A DNA stretch of 53,684 nucleotides from Asanoa iriomotensis (GTDB lineage: Bacteria; Actinomycetota; Actinomycetes; Mycobacteriales; Micromonosporaceae): contig NZ_BONC01000055.1 of the NCBI RefSeq assembly GCF_016862515.1, forward strand, positions 1-53,684, given 5' to 3'. Position 1 is the first letter of the stretch; each line of letters begins with the position of its first letter. The notes under the pieces are model-generated. The model saw only the letters and a program-made list of their open reading frames with translations. It ran no database searches and was not told the origin of the DNA. Shown in pieces: positions 1-8,329 of the stretch. The position numbers and the translations under genes were made by a program.

Positions 1-396
1 GTGCCGGTGCGAGTAGACCGCGTGCATGCTGTGCCCGCCGGCCCGCCAGCGGCGCTCCATGTCGTCGAGCACGTCGGTGGTGCGGCCCAGCGGGATCTCG
101 GGGAACTTGGTCATCGCGTTGACCATGGCCTTGAACTGCCACAGCAGGTGGTGCGTCCAGCCGCCGTGCCGCACCGGGTCCTGATCGAACTCGGTCAGGC
201 ACCAGCTGAACGTGACGAACGAGCGGGCGGGCTCGCCGCCGTACACGTAGCCGGTCGTGGCCAGGATCCGCGCCTCGAACGCCTCGTCGACCAGCCGCTG
301 CGCGTCGGCGTGCGCCATCGCCTGCTCGAGCAGGGCGATCTGGGCGCTGCCGTAGGGCAGCTCGCGGGCCTGGTCGAGCATCTCGCTGACGTTCAC
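1..396 (-). CDS. Helical (TPR-like) partner of the HSP90-like protein, partial
   Basis: The frame starts at a GTG that overlaps the stop of the HSP90-like gene in a GTGA arrangement (393-396) and runs off the left edge after 132 codons, so the C-terminus is missing. The visible part is helical and rich in Ala, Glu and Arg, starting MNVSEMLDQARELPYGSAQ, with regularly spaced hydrophobic positions like tetratricopeptide-type repeats. No catalytic motif is visible. The overlap implies translational coupling with the chaperone upstream, so a co-chaperone or client-binding role is plausible but inferred. A TPR-like fold is my best reading; I do not recognise a named family. Confidence 0.7.
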   Translation of the reverse strand, partial: MNVSEMLDQARELPYGSAQIALLEQAMAHADAQRLVDEAFEARILATTGYVYGGEPARSFVTFSWCLTEFDQDPVRHGGWTHHLLWQFKAMVNAMTKFPEIPLGRTTDVLDDMERRWRAGGHSMHAVYSHRH

Positions 397-2168
397 GCGC
401 CGTCCTCCGGGTCGGTCGGCACCGCGCGGTCGAGCAGTCCCAGGAACGAGCGGTTGAGCAGGGCCGCGTCGGCCGGGCGGATGGGGTGATAACCGAGCAG
501 CAGGGCCTGGCCGTAGAGCGCCTCGACGGCGAGCTCGACCAGGTCGGCGGTCGGCAGCACCGTGACGCGCCGGACCAGCGCGTTGCGGTGGTTGAGCACG
601 AGCTGCGGGCGGGTGTCGGCGCGCCGGTCGTCGAGCGCCGAGAGCACGTCGGACCAGACCGGGTCGACCTTGTCGCGGGTGGACCGCAGCTCCTGCCGGA
701 ACGCTGTCTCCCGGTCGACCAGGTAGAGCGCCGGCACGGTCGCGGGCTCGAACGCGCGCAGCACCACCTCGCAGCCGAGCCGGTCCATGGCCCGCTGCGC
801 CGCCAGCGCGAACCCGCGCAGCCCCAGCTCGATGCCCGGGTCGAGGACTTCGAACCGGGTCGCCAGGTCGCTCGGGTCGAGCCGCTCGGTGCGGACGCTG
901 CGGTCGACCTGCGCCAGCCGCTCGATGATCTCGGTGTCGTAGGTGTAGCCGGCGTTGACCAGCGGCAGGTCCTGCGCGGCGGCGATGCCCGCGAGCTGGC
1001 GGAACTGGTCGGCGGTGGCCGTGTAGCGCAGCACGCCGTGCCGCTCGCGGAAGTCGTGCAGCGTCATCCGGCCGACGTTGGTCTCCATCGGCCACCAGGT
1101 CGCGACCAGGTCGAGCATCGCGTCGTCGTGCAGCGCGAGCGCCTTGACGCCCAGGTGGTGCACGCGCAGGAACTCGCCGAGCCGGCGCGGGTCGGTGCGG
1201 CCCAGCCGGACCAACCAGCCGCGCAGCTGGTCGCCGAGCGCCTCGCGGGTGCTCTCGAGCAGGCCGTCCTTGTAGAGCGCTTCTCGGCTCGCGGTCGGGC
1301 GCAGTTCGCTGGTGTTGACCACGCAGCGGGCGAAGAACGCCCACTCGGGCAGCAGTCCCTCGGCGCTCTCGGCGAGCAGCATGTGCTTGAGGTAGACCCG
1401 GTGGCCGCCGCGGTGTGCCGGGTTGACGAGTTGCGGCAGCACGAAGGCGGCGCCGGTCAGGCCGGCCTCGGGCACCGACAGCGGGATCACGTCGAACGGG
1501 GTCAGGCCCATGGTGCGCTCGGCGTACGCGGTCCAGGCGCGCACACCGGCGGCGTCCCAGGGTGCGCCGACCACCGCACCCGTGGTCGGTGTGCCGTCGA
1601 CGGTGACGTCGACCGGGAGCTGGTCGCCGTAGAGCCGGGCCAGCTCCAGCACCGTGGCCGGGGCGAACCAGCTCCGCGCGCCGGGCCGCGGCACCAGCGT
1701 GACCGTGGTGCCGACCGGCCGATCGTCGTCGAGCGCCTCGACCAGGTAGCGCCCGTCGTCGTAGCCGGTCCACCGCACGGTCTGCCCGCCGGCCGCCCGG
1801 GTCTCCACGACGATCTCGCGGGCGACCAGGAAGCAGGAGAGCAGGCCGATGCCGAACTGGCCGAGGAAGTCGTGCCGGGCGAAGCCGAGGTCGTCGCGTT
1901 TGGAGCTGCGGCCGATGGTGGCGAGCAGCTCGTGCACCTGCGCCTCGGTCAGGCCGACACCGGTATCGGTCACCGCCAGGCCGTCGCCGGCCGTCTCCAA
2001 GCGCACGGACCCAGGTGCGCCCGGCTCGGCGAGCCGGCGCGCGGTGATCGCGTCGACGGCGTTCTGCAGCAGCTCGCGGACGTAGACCCGCGGGCTGGCG
2101 TAGAGGTGGTGGCTGAGCAGGTCGACGAGGCCGGCGAGGTCGACCTGGAACGTGCGGCGAGCGTCCAT
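393..2168 (-). CDS. HSP90 family chaperone (divergent HtpG-like)
   Basis: Predicted 591-residue cytosolic ATP-dependent chaperone. The N-terminal GHKL ATPase fold shows RELLQNAVDA at 31-40 (Mg/ATP-binding Glu and Asn), DTGVGLT at 68-74, a GRSSKRDD segment and the lid motif GQFGIGLLS. The middle and C-terminal domains diverge from classical HtpG. The frame stays open upstream to 2351, but ATG 2168 gives the normal HSP90 N-terminus (MDARRTFQVD). Its stop overlaps the start of the helical downstream partner. The window also holds a canonical htpG at 38111-39934, so this is a second, divergent HSP90, probably specialised with its partner. Family assignment is firm; the clients are unknown. Confidence 0.9.
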   Translation of the reverse strand: MDARRTFQVDLAGLVDLLSHHLYASPRVYVRELLQNAVDAITARRLAEPGAPGSVRLETAGDGLAVTDTGVGLTEAQVHELLATIGRSSKRDDLGFARHDFLGQFGIGLLSCFLVAREIVVETRAAGGQTVRWTGYDDGRYLVEALDDDRPVGTTVTLVPRPGARSWFAPATVLELARLYGDQLPVDVTVDGTPTTGAVVGAPWDAAGVRAWTAYAERTMGLTPFDVIPLSVPEAGLTGAAFVLPQLVNPAHRGGHRVYLKHMLLAESAEGLLPEWAFFARCVVNTSELRPTASREALYKDGLLESTREALGDQLRGWLVRLGRTDPRRLGEFLRVHHLGVKALALHDDAMLDLVATWWPMETNVGRMTLHDFRERHGVLRYTATADQFRQLAGIAAAQDLPLVNAGYTYDTEIIERLAQVDRSVRTERLDPSDLATRFEVLDPGIELGLRGFALAAQRAMDRLGCEVVLRAFEPATVPALYLVDRETAFRQELRSTRDKVDPVWSDVLSALDDRRADTRPQLVLNHRNALVRRVTVLPTADLVELAVEALYGQALLLGYHPIRPADAALLNRSFLGLLDRAVPTDPEDGA

Positions 2169-2499
2169 GGCGGTGCCAAGGTACCCCCTGGTCCACCTAC
2201 CGCGCCGTCCCACCGGACACGGTGGCCGCCGTCGGGCCACGGCGGCCACCCTCGGCAATGTCTCCGGTTGTGTCGCCGCAATGACAATTGCCATTGCCGC
2301 AACACCATGGTGTGCGATTGACTTCGGTTCGTCAGCATCCATACTGGACATCGGACGACGTGGTTTACGACCGCCACTCCACCTGCAATCATTGTTGGTT
2401 CAGATTCGCTCCGCCGGCGAATGAACCAACAATTCCTGTCACGTGACACAAGTGATTCACCCGGACCGACCAACCGCGCCACCCGACCGAGGGAGCCCG
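2169..2499. promoter_or_regulatory. Palindrome-rich divergent intergenic region
   Basis: 331 bp without a gene between the divergent HSP90-like and Crp/Fnr genes, more AT-rich than its surroundings. It holds five dyads: an 11-bp GC-rich inverted repeat (2221-2231 with 2240-2250); a near-perfect 20-bp palindrome (2278-2297, 18 of 20 bases symmetric); ACACCATGGTGT at 2302-2313; an 11-bp inverted repeat TTGTTGGTTCA/TGAACCAACAA (2392-2402 with 2422-2432) whose stem continues inward after a two-base bulge; and TGTCACGTGACA at 2437-2448. The two nearest the Crp/Fnr gene are candidate operators; the first could be a hairpin in the HSP90 leader. Confidence 0.6.
2437..2448. promoter_or_regulatory. Candidate Crp/Fnr-type operator
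   Basis: Perfect 12-bp palindrome TGTCACGTGACA, 51 bp before the start codon of the Crp/Fnr-family regulator. Crp-type proteins bind dyads with TGTGA- or TGTCA-like half-sites, so autoregulation is a reasonable inference. The centre is tighter than in the Escherichia coli Crp consensus, so the site could belong to another regulator. Confidence 0.4.
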
Positions 2500-3249
2500 A
2501 TGGCCGACGATTCCGCGCGAACCACGCCCGACCCGCAGATCACCGCCACGCTGGCGCGCTGCCCGCTGTTCCGCGGGCTACCCGAGGAGTCGCTGGCGGC
2601 GCTGGCGGAGCACGTCACCCCGTTCGACATGGGCACCGGCTCGATCCTCTGGCACCAGGGCGACGAGCCGCTCGACCTCGTGGTCGTGCAGAGCGGCCTG
2701 CTCTGCGAGTTCCAGCCGAGCCCGTCGGGGCGCCGATCGGTGCTGCACCTCAAAGGACCGCCACAGGCGGTCGGCGACATCGCGATATTCGACCGCCGTC
2801 CGCATCTCGCGTCCGCGGAAGTTCTCCGGGAAGGCGTCATTCTCGCGATTCCCGCAACGCCGGTGGTCGCCCTGGCCGAATCCTGTGTCCAACTCACACA
2901 CAACGTCGTGCTGCTATTCGCGGCACACGTGCGGACGCTGGCCGAACAGCGGACCGACCTGATGATTCTCGACCTGGCCCGCCGGGTCGCCAAGGCGTTG
3001 CTGCGGTTGGCCCGGCACAGCGATCCGTGGACCGTCGACATCGGCGTCACCGTGCTGGCCAATCTGGCCGGTGGCGCCCGCCAGTCGGTCAGCGCGGTGC
3101 TCTCGCGCCTCGAACGCCGCGGCTGGCTCGTCCTCGAACCCGGCCGGATCCTGCTGGTCGACCTGGCCGCCCTCCAGCGCTACGCCGGCCTCAGCCCGGT
3201 CAACACGCCCGCCGATCCGCGCGACACGGTGCCGCCGCTGGCGGGATGA
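2500..3249 (+). CDS. Crp/Fnr family transcriptional regulator
   Basis: 249-residue cytosolic DNA-binding protein. Residues about 13-135 form the cyclic-nucleotide-binding-type beta-barrel (PLFRGLPEESLAALA, then a VGDIAIFD segment). A long dimerisation helix follows, then a winged helix near 180-225 containing GGARQSVSAVLSRLERRG, the recognition helix. No cysteine cluster typical of a Fnr iron-sulfur site is visible, and I cannot name the ligand. ATG 2500 is chosen over the GTG at 2443 because a GAGG-type ribosome site precedes it and the GTG start would run through the palindrome. The stop overlaps the next gene (ATGA). Confidence 0.88.
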   Translation: MADDSARTTPDPQITATLARCPLFRGLPEESLAALAEHVTPFDMGTGSILWHQGDEPLDLVVVQSGLLCEFQPSPSGRRSVLHLKGPPQAVGDIAIFDRRPHLASAEVLREGVILAIPATPVVALAESCVQLTHNVVLLFAAHVRTLAEQRTDLMILDLARRVAKALLRLARHSDPWTVDIGVTVLANLAGGARQSVSAVLSRLERRGWLVLEPGRILLVDLAALQRYAGLSPVNTPADPRDTVPPLAG

Positions 3250-3683
3250 TTCTCCGCATGGCGACGTTCCTGCTGACCTGGAACCCGAAGGGCTGGCCGG
3301 ACGCCGACTACGCCGAGGCCGTGGCGGCCACCGCCGCGGGCCGTCACCTCGCCCGGCGCTGGGGTGTCGGCCAGCGGCGATCGGGGATCAACGCGGGCGA
3401 CCGCGCGTTCCTCGTGCGCCTCGTGCAGGACCGCGGCATCGTCGGTGCGGGCCGGTTCACGGGTGAGGTCTATGCCGACCAGCACCGCGACCGGGTCCGG
3501 CACTTCGCCGAGGTCGAGTTGGAGCTGCTGCTCCCGCTCGCCGACCGGCTGCCGCCCCATGTGCTCAAGGCCCGGGTGCCGGGCGTGGCCTGGGATCACC
3601 TCCAGGGCAGCGGCATCCTCGTCCGGCCACCGCACGACCGCGCCCTCGAGGAGCTGTGGACCTCACACGTCCTCGACGCCTAG
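3246..3683 (+). CDS. EVE/PUA-like domain protein
   Basis: 145 residues from ATG 3246 (ATGA overlap with the Crp/Fnr stop), or 141 from ATG 3258, which gives the start MATFLLTWNPKGWP. The pattern TFLLTWNP, then GINAGDRAFLVR, then RGIVGAGRFTGEVY and a terminal SGILV...LEELW matches the EVE-like (PUA-superfamily) module often fused to HNH endonucleases in actinobacteria. Here it stands alone. EVE-type domains are known or predicted to bind modified bases in nucleic acid. Coupling to a Crp/Fnr regulator suggests co-expression, but no restriction enzyme is adjacent. Function unproven. Confidence 0.7.
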   Translation: MILRMATFLLTWNPKGWPDADYAEAVAATAAGRHLARRWGVGQRRSGINAGDRAFLVRLVQDRGIVGAGRFTGEVYADQHRDRVRHFAEVELELLLPLADRLPPHVLKARVPGVAWDHLQGSGILVRPPHDRALEELWTSHVLDA

Positions 3684-3684
3684 G

Positions 3685-3701
3685 CCGCCGCCACGCGGCG
3701 G
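3685..3701. terminator. Hairpin between convergent genes
   Basis: Seven-base perfect stem (ccgccgc / gcggcgg) around a three-base loop, between the EVE-like gene and the LtrA gene, whose stops face each other. A short direct repeat (gacgcctaggccgccgcc) flanks it at about 3675-3693 and 3703-3720. There is no T-tract, which is usual for actinobacterial hairpins. Likely a bidirectional terminator. Confidence 0.5.
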
Positions 3702-3707
3702 TGACGC

Positions 3708-4871
3708 CTAGGCCGCCGCCGCCACCGCCGGGTGGCGGCGGGCGTAGCGGACCTGCCACACCGCGACGGCCACCAGGATCAGCGCGAGCCAGCGCGACTC
3801 CAGCGGGCCGCCGAAGACGCCGAGCAGGACCGTGGCGACCGCGGCCGGCAGCGCCCGGCCGAACAGCCACGTGCGCGGCGCGCCGGCGATCGCACCGACG
3901 ACCGTCGTGGTCAGGAAGTAGAGGGCCAGGCCACCGCAGAGCACCCACCGGGCGGCGAGGTCCAGCGGCTCGCTCGGGTGCTCTGCGAGCATGCCCAGGC
4001 CGGCCGCGACGCTGGTGATGCCCATCGTGATCGTGAAGTGCGCCGGCAGGGCGAGCCAGGCCTCGACGCGCCGCTGGCCCAACCGGGGCACCGACAGCGC
4101 GCCGTACTCCAATGTCAACCACCAGAGGGAGACCAGCAGGCCGAAGCCGGCCAGCGCCGCGACCAGCAACGGCCCGCTCCAGTCCGCGCCGGACGCCGCC
4201 ATGACCACCTGGGCCACCGCCTCGCCGAGCACGATGATGACGAACAGGCCGAGCCGCTCGCCGAGGTGCGCCGGCTCCAGGCGGGCGGGGACCAGCTGCA
4301 CCGACTGGGCGCGGCGCGAGGTGGACCGGCGCATCCGGGCCAGCATCTCCTGCGCCCGGCTGCCCTGCACGGCCGAGAGGACGATGTCGAGCACGACGCC
4401 CGCTGTCCACAGCCAGTAGCGCGCGGGCGGCTCGACCCAGATCGACACCACCCACGGCACGAAACCCGCACCGGCCTGCGCGGCGGGCCAGCTGAAGAGC
4501 TGCTGACCGGTGCGGCGCCAGGAGATCATCCCCAGCCAGCGGCAGCAGACGTAGGCGATCGCGAACGCCTCGCCCCGCTCCCCGGCGGCCTGCGGGATCG
4601 CGGCGGCCATCACGGCGATGCCGAACATCGCGACGAGCATCGCCCGGGTACGCGTTCTGGTCGCCGCCACGTTGGCGTACAACGTGAAGCTCGTCCACAC
4701 GCTCCAGACGGCGTAGAACAGCACCACGAACAGGCCGGCGTCGCGCAGTCCCAGGTCGCCTTCGAGCAGGTGCGCGAGCTGCGCGACCGCGACGACCACG
4801 ACGAGGTCGAAGAACAGCTCGAGCCAGGAGGCGTGCCGCTCCTCCGCGGTGCCGGGCACGGGCGACGTCAT
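3708..4871 (-). CDS. Low temperature requirement protein A (LtrA) family membrane protein
   Basis: 387-residue integral membrane protein. The N-terminus SWLELFFDLVVVVAVAQLAH is the LtrA family hallmark (ELFFDL), followed by about ten hydrophobic segments. A conserved region (HLGERLGLFVIIVLGEAV) in the middle carries the family GERxGLFxIIxLGE pattern. The biochemical role of LtrA proteins is not established; the name comes from a Listeria cold-growth mutant. The start ATG overlaps the SDR stop by one base (TGATG), so the two genes form an operon. Family call firm, function open. Confidence 0.88.
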   Translation of the reverse strand: MTSPVPGTAEERHASWLELFFDLVVVVAVAQLAHLLEGDLGLRDAGLFVVLFYAVWSVWTSFTLYANVAATRTRTRAMLVAMFGIAVMAAAIPQAAGERGEAFAIAYVCCRWLGMISWRRTGQQLFSWPAAQAGAGFVPWVVSIWVEPPARYWLWTAGVVLDIVLSAVQGSRAQEMLARMRRSTSRRAQSVQLVPARLEPAHLGERLGLFVIIVLGEAVAQVVMAASGADWSGPLLVAALAGFGLLVSLWWLTLEYGALSVPRLGQRRVEAWLALPAHFTITMGITSVAAGLGMLAEHPSEPLDLAARWVLCGGLALYFLTTTVVGAIAGAPRTWLFGRALPAAVATVLLGVFGGPLESRWLALILVAVAVWQVRYARRHPAVAAAA

Positions 4872-5653
4872 CAGGGCAGGATCGCGTCGACGTAGCCGCC
4901 GTCGACGCGCAGCGCGCCACCGGTGGTCGCCGACGCCTGCGGCGAGCTCAGGTACACCACCATGTTCGCGGTCTCCTCCGGCTCGATCAGCCGCTGGATC
5001 AGCGACTGCGGTCGATGATCGCGCATGAACCGCCGTTGCGCCTCGTCCCACGGGAGGTCGCCGGGCACCAGTTGGTAGACGAAGTCCTCCACGCCGGCCG
5101 TGTGGGTCGGCCCGGCGATCACCGTGTTGACGGTGACGCCGCTGCCGGCCGCCGCCTTGGCGAAGCCGCGGGACACCCCGAGCAGGGCGGTCTTGGTCAT
5201 CCCGTAGTGGATCATCTCGGCCGGGATCACCACCGCGGAGTCGCTGGCGATGTACTGCACCCGGCCCCAGCCGCGGGCCATCATCCCGGGCAGGTAGTGC
5301 CGGGTCAGCCGGATGCCGGCCAGCACGTTGGTCTCGAAGTAGCGCCGCCACTCGTCCTCGGTGATCTCCAGCGGCGGGCGCGCCTCGTACACGCCGAGGT
5401 TGTTGACCAGGATGTCGACGTCCTGCTCCCGCTCGAGCACGGGGGCGGCGTCGGCGGCCAGGTCGACCGCGATGCCGGTGGCGTCCGCGCCGGACGCGCG
5501 CAACGACGCCGCCGCCTCCGCGACCCGCTTCTCGTCACGCCCGGTCAGCACCACGCGGGCGCCCGCTCCGGCGAGGCCGGCCGCGATCGCCAGGCCGATC
5601 CCCGAGGACGAACCGGTCACGAGCGCCGTCCTGCCCGAGAGGTCGATCCGCAT
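4871..5653 (-). CDS. SDR family NAD(P)-dependent oxidoreductase
   Basis: 260-residue classical short-chain dehydrogenase. It shows the Rossmann glycine motif TGSSSGIG at 14-21, an NNLG segment (NNAG equivalent), a catalytic Ser in IASDSAVV and the Tyr-Lys pair in HYGMTK. The C-terminus shows the usual ALRVDGGYVD end. The start at 5653 (MRIDLSGRTALVTG) fits the family; an upstream in-frame ATG at 5677 would add eight residues not typical of the family. It forms an operon with LtrA. Substrate unknown. Confidence 0.88.
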   Translation of the reverse strand: MRIDLSGRTALVTGSSSGIGLAIAAGLAGAGARVVLTGRDEKRVAEAAASLRASGADATGIAVDLAADAAPVLEREQDVDILVNNLGVYEARPPLEITEDEWRRYFETNVLAGIRLTRHYLPGMMARGWGRVQYIASDSAVVIPAEMIHYGMTKTALLGVSRGFAKAAAGSGVTVNTVIAGPTHTAGVEDFVYQLVPGDLPWDEAQRRFMRDHRPQSLIQRLIEPEETANMVVYLSSPQASATTGGALRVDGGYVDAILP

Positions 5654-5721
5654 ATGGATCACGCTACCGCTGTTCACCGGATCCGCGATTGGCGGTCACC
5701 TGCTGTGGGTAGCGTCAGCAC

Positions 5722-6654
5722 ATGAGCGCGGAAAGCAGCAACGGCGGCACTCCCAACCTGCTCAAACGGTACGATGGCTACCGCGTGCTCGACGACGACG
5801 ATGACGACCCGGTGCTGCTCAAGCCCGACGGTGAGCTGGTCGACACGTGGCGGGAGAAATATCCGTACGACCAGCGGATGGACCGCACCGACTACGAGCG
5901 CGAGAAGCGCCTGCTGCAGATCGAGCTGCTCAAGCTGCAAAACTGGATCAAGGCCAACAACAAGCGCCTGGTGATCCTCTTCGAGGGGCGCGACGCCGCC
6001 GGCAAGGGCGGCACGATCAAGCGCTTCATGGAGCACCTCAACCCGCGCGGCGCGACCGTGGTGGCGCTGGAGAAGCCCAGCGAGCGCGAGCAGTCGCAGT
6101 GGTACTTCCAGCGCTACGTCGCTCACCTGCCGGCTGCCCGGGAGATCGTGCTCTTCGACCGGTCCTGGTACAACCGGGCCGGCGTCGAGCGGGTGATGGG
6201 CTACTGCACCCGCGGCGAGTACCTCGAGTTCATGCGGGAGACGCCGGAGCTCGAACGGATGCTGGTGCGGTCGGGCATAAACCTGATCAAGTTCTGGTTC
6301 TCGGTGACCCGGCACGAGCAGCAGACCCGGTTCCTGATCCGCCAGATCGACCCGGTGCGGCAGTGGAAGCTCTCGCCGACGGACCTCGCCTCGCTCGACA
6401 AATGGGACGAGTACACGGAGGCGAAGGAGGCGATGTTCTTCTACACGCACACCGCCGACGCACCGTGGACCCTGATCAAGAGCAACGACAAGAAACGCGC
6501 GCGCCTGGCCGCGATGCGCCACGTCCTGACCCGGTTCGACTACGACAACAAGGACGAGGAGATCGTGGGCACGCCCGACCCGCACATCGTAGGCTCAGCC
6601 AGCGAACTCTTCGAGGACGGCGACCCACCGGCGAAGGCCTTCACGGGCTTCTAG
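5722..6654 (+). CDS. ppk2: Polyphosphate kinase 2 (PPK2)
   Basis: 310 residues. PPK2 enzymes transfer phosphate between polyphosphate and nucleotides, mainly making NTP from NDP. Visible motifs are the P-loop EGRDAAGKGG at 88-97 and the Walker B-type FDRSWYNRAGVERVMG. Further along, KFWFSVTRHEQQTRF and LDKWDEYTEAKE are characteristic, with a final region SNDKKRARLAAMRHVL. One-domain length fits class I. The acidic N-terminal run (LDDDDDDP) is a local feature. Its 3' end overlaps the convergent YihY gene by 14 bp, so no terminator separates them. Confidence 0.95.
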   Translation: MSAESSNGGTPNLLKRYDGYRVLDDDDDDPVLLKPDGELVDTWREKYPYDQRMDRTDYEREKRLLQIELLKLQNWIKANNKRLVILFEGRDAAGKGGTIKRFMEHLNPRGATVVALEKPSEREQSQWYFQRYVAHLPAAREIVLFDRSWYNRAGVERVMGYCTRGEYLEFMRETPELERMLVRSGINLIKFWFSVTRHEQQTRFLIRQIDPVRQWKLSPTDLASLDKWDEYTEAKEAMFFYTHTADAPWTLIKSNDKKRARLAAMRHVLTRFDYDNKDEEIVGTPDPHIVGSASELFEDGDPPAKAFTGF

Positions 6655-7603
6655 GCCCGCGTTGTTTCTTGATCTTTCGGTCGTCGCGCAGTTCCAGGTA
6701 GGGCTCCTTGTCGCGGGGGTGGCCCGCCGCGATGGCGCGGCCGCGGTCCAACTCCGCGTCGAGCTCCGCGCCCAGCAGAATGGCCATGTTGGACAGTTGG
6801 AGCCAGACCAGGAACACGATGATGCCGGCGACCGTGCCGTAGGTCTTGTTGTAGGAGTTGAAGAACGTCAGGTAGAGCCCGAACAGGCCGGTCAGCACGA
6901 TCCAGAGCAGCACCGCCACCACGCCGCCCGGTGTGACCCAGCGGAACTTGCCGTGGCGGGCGTTCGGGGCCGCCCAGTAGAGGATCGAGAACATCAGGCT
7001 CACCAGCACGACCAGCACCGGCCATTTGGCGATGTTCCACGCCGTGACCGCCGCCGAGCCGACGCCGAGGGCGTTGCCGATCGAGTCGGCGAACCGGCCC
7101 GTGAAGACCACGATCAGGCAGCAGGCGATGAGGATCAGGCCGACGGAGGCCGTCACCGCGATGCGGGTCGACAGGGTCTTCCAGATCGGCCGCCCCTCGG
7201 GCACGTCGTAGATCGTGTTGGCCGCGCGCATGAAGGCCGACACGTAGCCCGACGCCGACCAGAACGCCACCAGCACACCGATCACGGCGCCGACGCTGGC
7301 CAGTGACGAGTTGCCGGACACCTGGTCGATGGCGTTGTTCGCGAAGTCGGCGACCGGCGCCGGCAGGGTGCTGGTCAGGTTGTTCTGGACGGCGGTGACC
7401 GTGTCCTTGCCGAGCAGGCCGAGGATCGAGACCACGACCAGCAAACCGGGAAATATGGACAGGATGCCGTAGTAGGTCAGGGCTGCCGCCCAGTCGCTGA
7501 TCCCGTCCTCGGCGAACTCTTTCACCGCGCGCCTCGCGCCCGCCAGCCACTCGCTCGCGGGCAGCTTGGCCGGGCGGTCGGGAGCGGATGCGTTGTTGCT
7601 CAT
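6641..7603 (-). CDS. YihY/virulence factor BrkB family membrane protein
   Basis: 320 residues with about six membrane segments. The hallmark ISDWAAALTYYGILSIFPGLLV sits near the N-terminus, and PNARHGKFRWVTPGG and YGTVAGIIVFLVWLQLSNMAILLGAELDAELDR follow in the C-terminal half. The family was once called ribonuclease BN in error; its transport or envelope role is not settled. ATG 7603 has a GGAGGT ribosome site directly upstream, so it is preferred to the in-frame ATG at 7621. Convergent 14-bp overlap with ppk2. Confidence 0.88.
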   Translation of the reverse strand: MSNNASAPDRPAKLPASEWLAGARRAVKEFAEDGISDWAAALTYYGILSIFPGLLVVVSILGLLGKDTVTAVQNNLTSTLPAPVADFANNAIDQVSGNSSLASVGAVIGVLVAFWSASGYVSAFMRAANTIYDVPEGRPIWKTLSTRIAVTASVGLILIACCLIVVFTGRFADSIGNALGVGSAAVTAWNIAKWPVLVVLVSLMFSILYWAAPNARHGKFRWVTPGGVVAVLLWIVLTGLFGLYLTFFNSYNKTYGTVAGIIVFLVWLQLSNMAILLGAELDAELDRGRAIAAGHPRDKEPYLELRDDRKIKKQRGPRSP

Positions 7604-7712
7604 GGGCACCTCCGGTCTCACCCGGCCATTTGCCCCGCTCTGTGCGGTTCAACCTCAATCATGCCGGCCGACGCGGATCGCCGGTGCCTGGCGCGCCGCG
7701 TACCCTCTCGCC

Positions 7713-8327
7713 ATGGTCGATGCCCATTCACCGGAACCGCTGGTCGACCTCGACCGGCCGGCGCCGGTGCGACCGGCGGCGGAGCCGGGCGTGCGGTTGC
7801 GTTCCGGGCTGCGGCGGCTGCGGGCGGCCCGCGTGCAGGTCAGTGCCGTCGCGCTGGCCACTGTGGTCGGTGGTGTGGCCGGCGGCGTCGGTGTGCACCG
7901 TTTCGAGACGCGGCAGGCGCTGGCCGCCGAGCAGTCGACCGTCCAGGTCGGCGCGCAGCTGCTCGAACCGCCGAACATGGGCGGCAGCAGCGACGGCGTC
8001 AACGCGTCCATGGTGACCAACCTGACGCTGGTCAACCTCGGGCCGCTGCCCATCGAGGTGCTGGACCTGTCCGCCGCCCGCGACGGCGTGGAGTTCCGCA
8101 ACGCGTCGCAGGAGGCGGTGATCCGGCCGGGGTTCCGCACGATGGCGGTCTGGGTCACGTTCGCCTGCACCCGCGGCACCATCTCCACCACCGAACCGCT
8201 GCCGCTGCACCTGCGGGTCCGCACCGCGGACGGGCAGACCCGCCAGGTCGACACCACGGTCGAGATCGGTGTGGGCGCCAACTGGCCGCGCCTCCTCGAG
8301 TCGCTCTGCCGCGACACGAGCCGCTAG
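7713..8327 (+). CDS. Single-pass membrane protein with extracytoplasmic beta domain, unknown function
   Basis: 204 residues. A proline/arginine-rich cytoplasmic segment (1-45) precedes one hydrophobic helix (VSAVALATVVGGVAGGVGVH) and a mostly beta extracytoplasmic domain ending in LCRDTSR. Two cysteines (FACTRG, LCRD) could form a disulfide outside the cell. The frame is open upstream, but ATG 7713 gives the best N-terminus. I do not recognise a family. It is followed by the long palindrome at 8330-8384. Confidence 0.7.
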   Translation: MVDAHSPEPLVDLDRPAPVRPAAEPGVRLRSGLRRLRAARVQVSAVALATVVGGVAGGVGVHRFETRQALAAEQSTVQVGAQLLEPPNMGGSSDGVNASMVTNLTLVNLGPLPIEVLDLSAARDGVEFRNASQEAVIRPGFRTMAVWVTFACTRGTISTTEPLPLHLRVRTADGQTRQVDTTVEIGVGANWPRLLESLCRDTSR

Positions 8328-8329
8328 CG

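Noticed and set aside
486-2321. A 611-codon open frame antisense to the HSP90-like gene
   Set aside because: Only repeated Arg/Gln/Val/Glu composition and no motifs; the minus strand has clear GHKL ATPase motifs.
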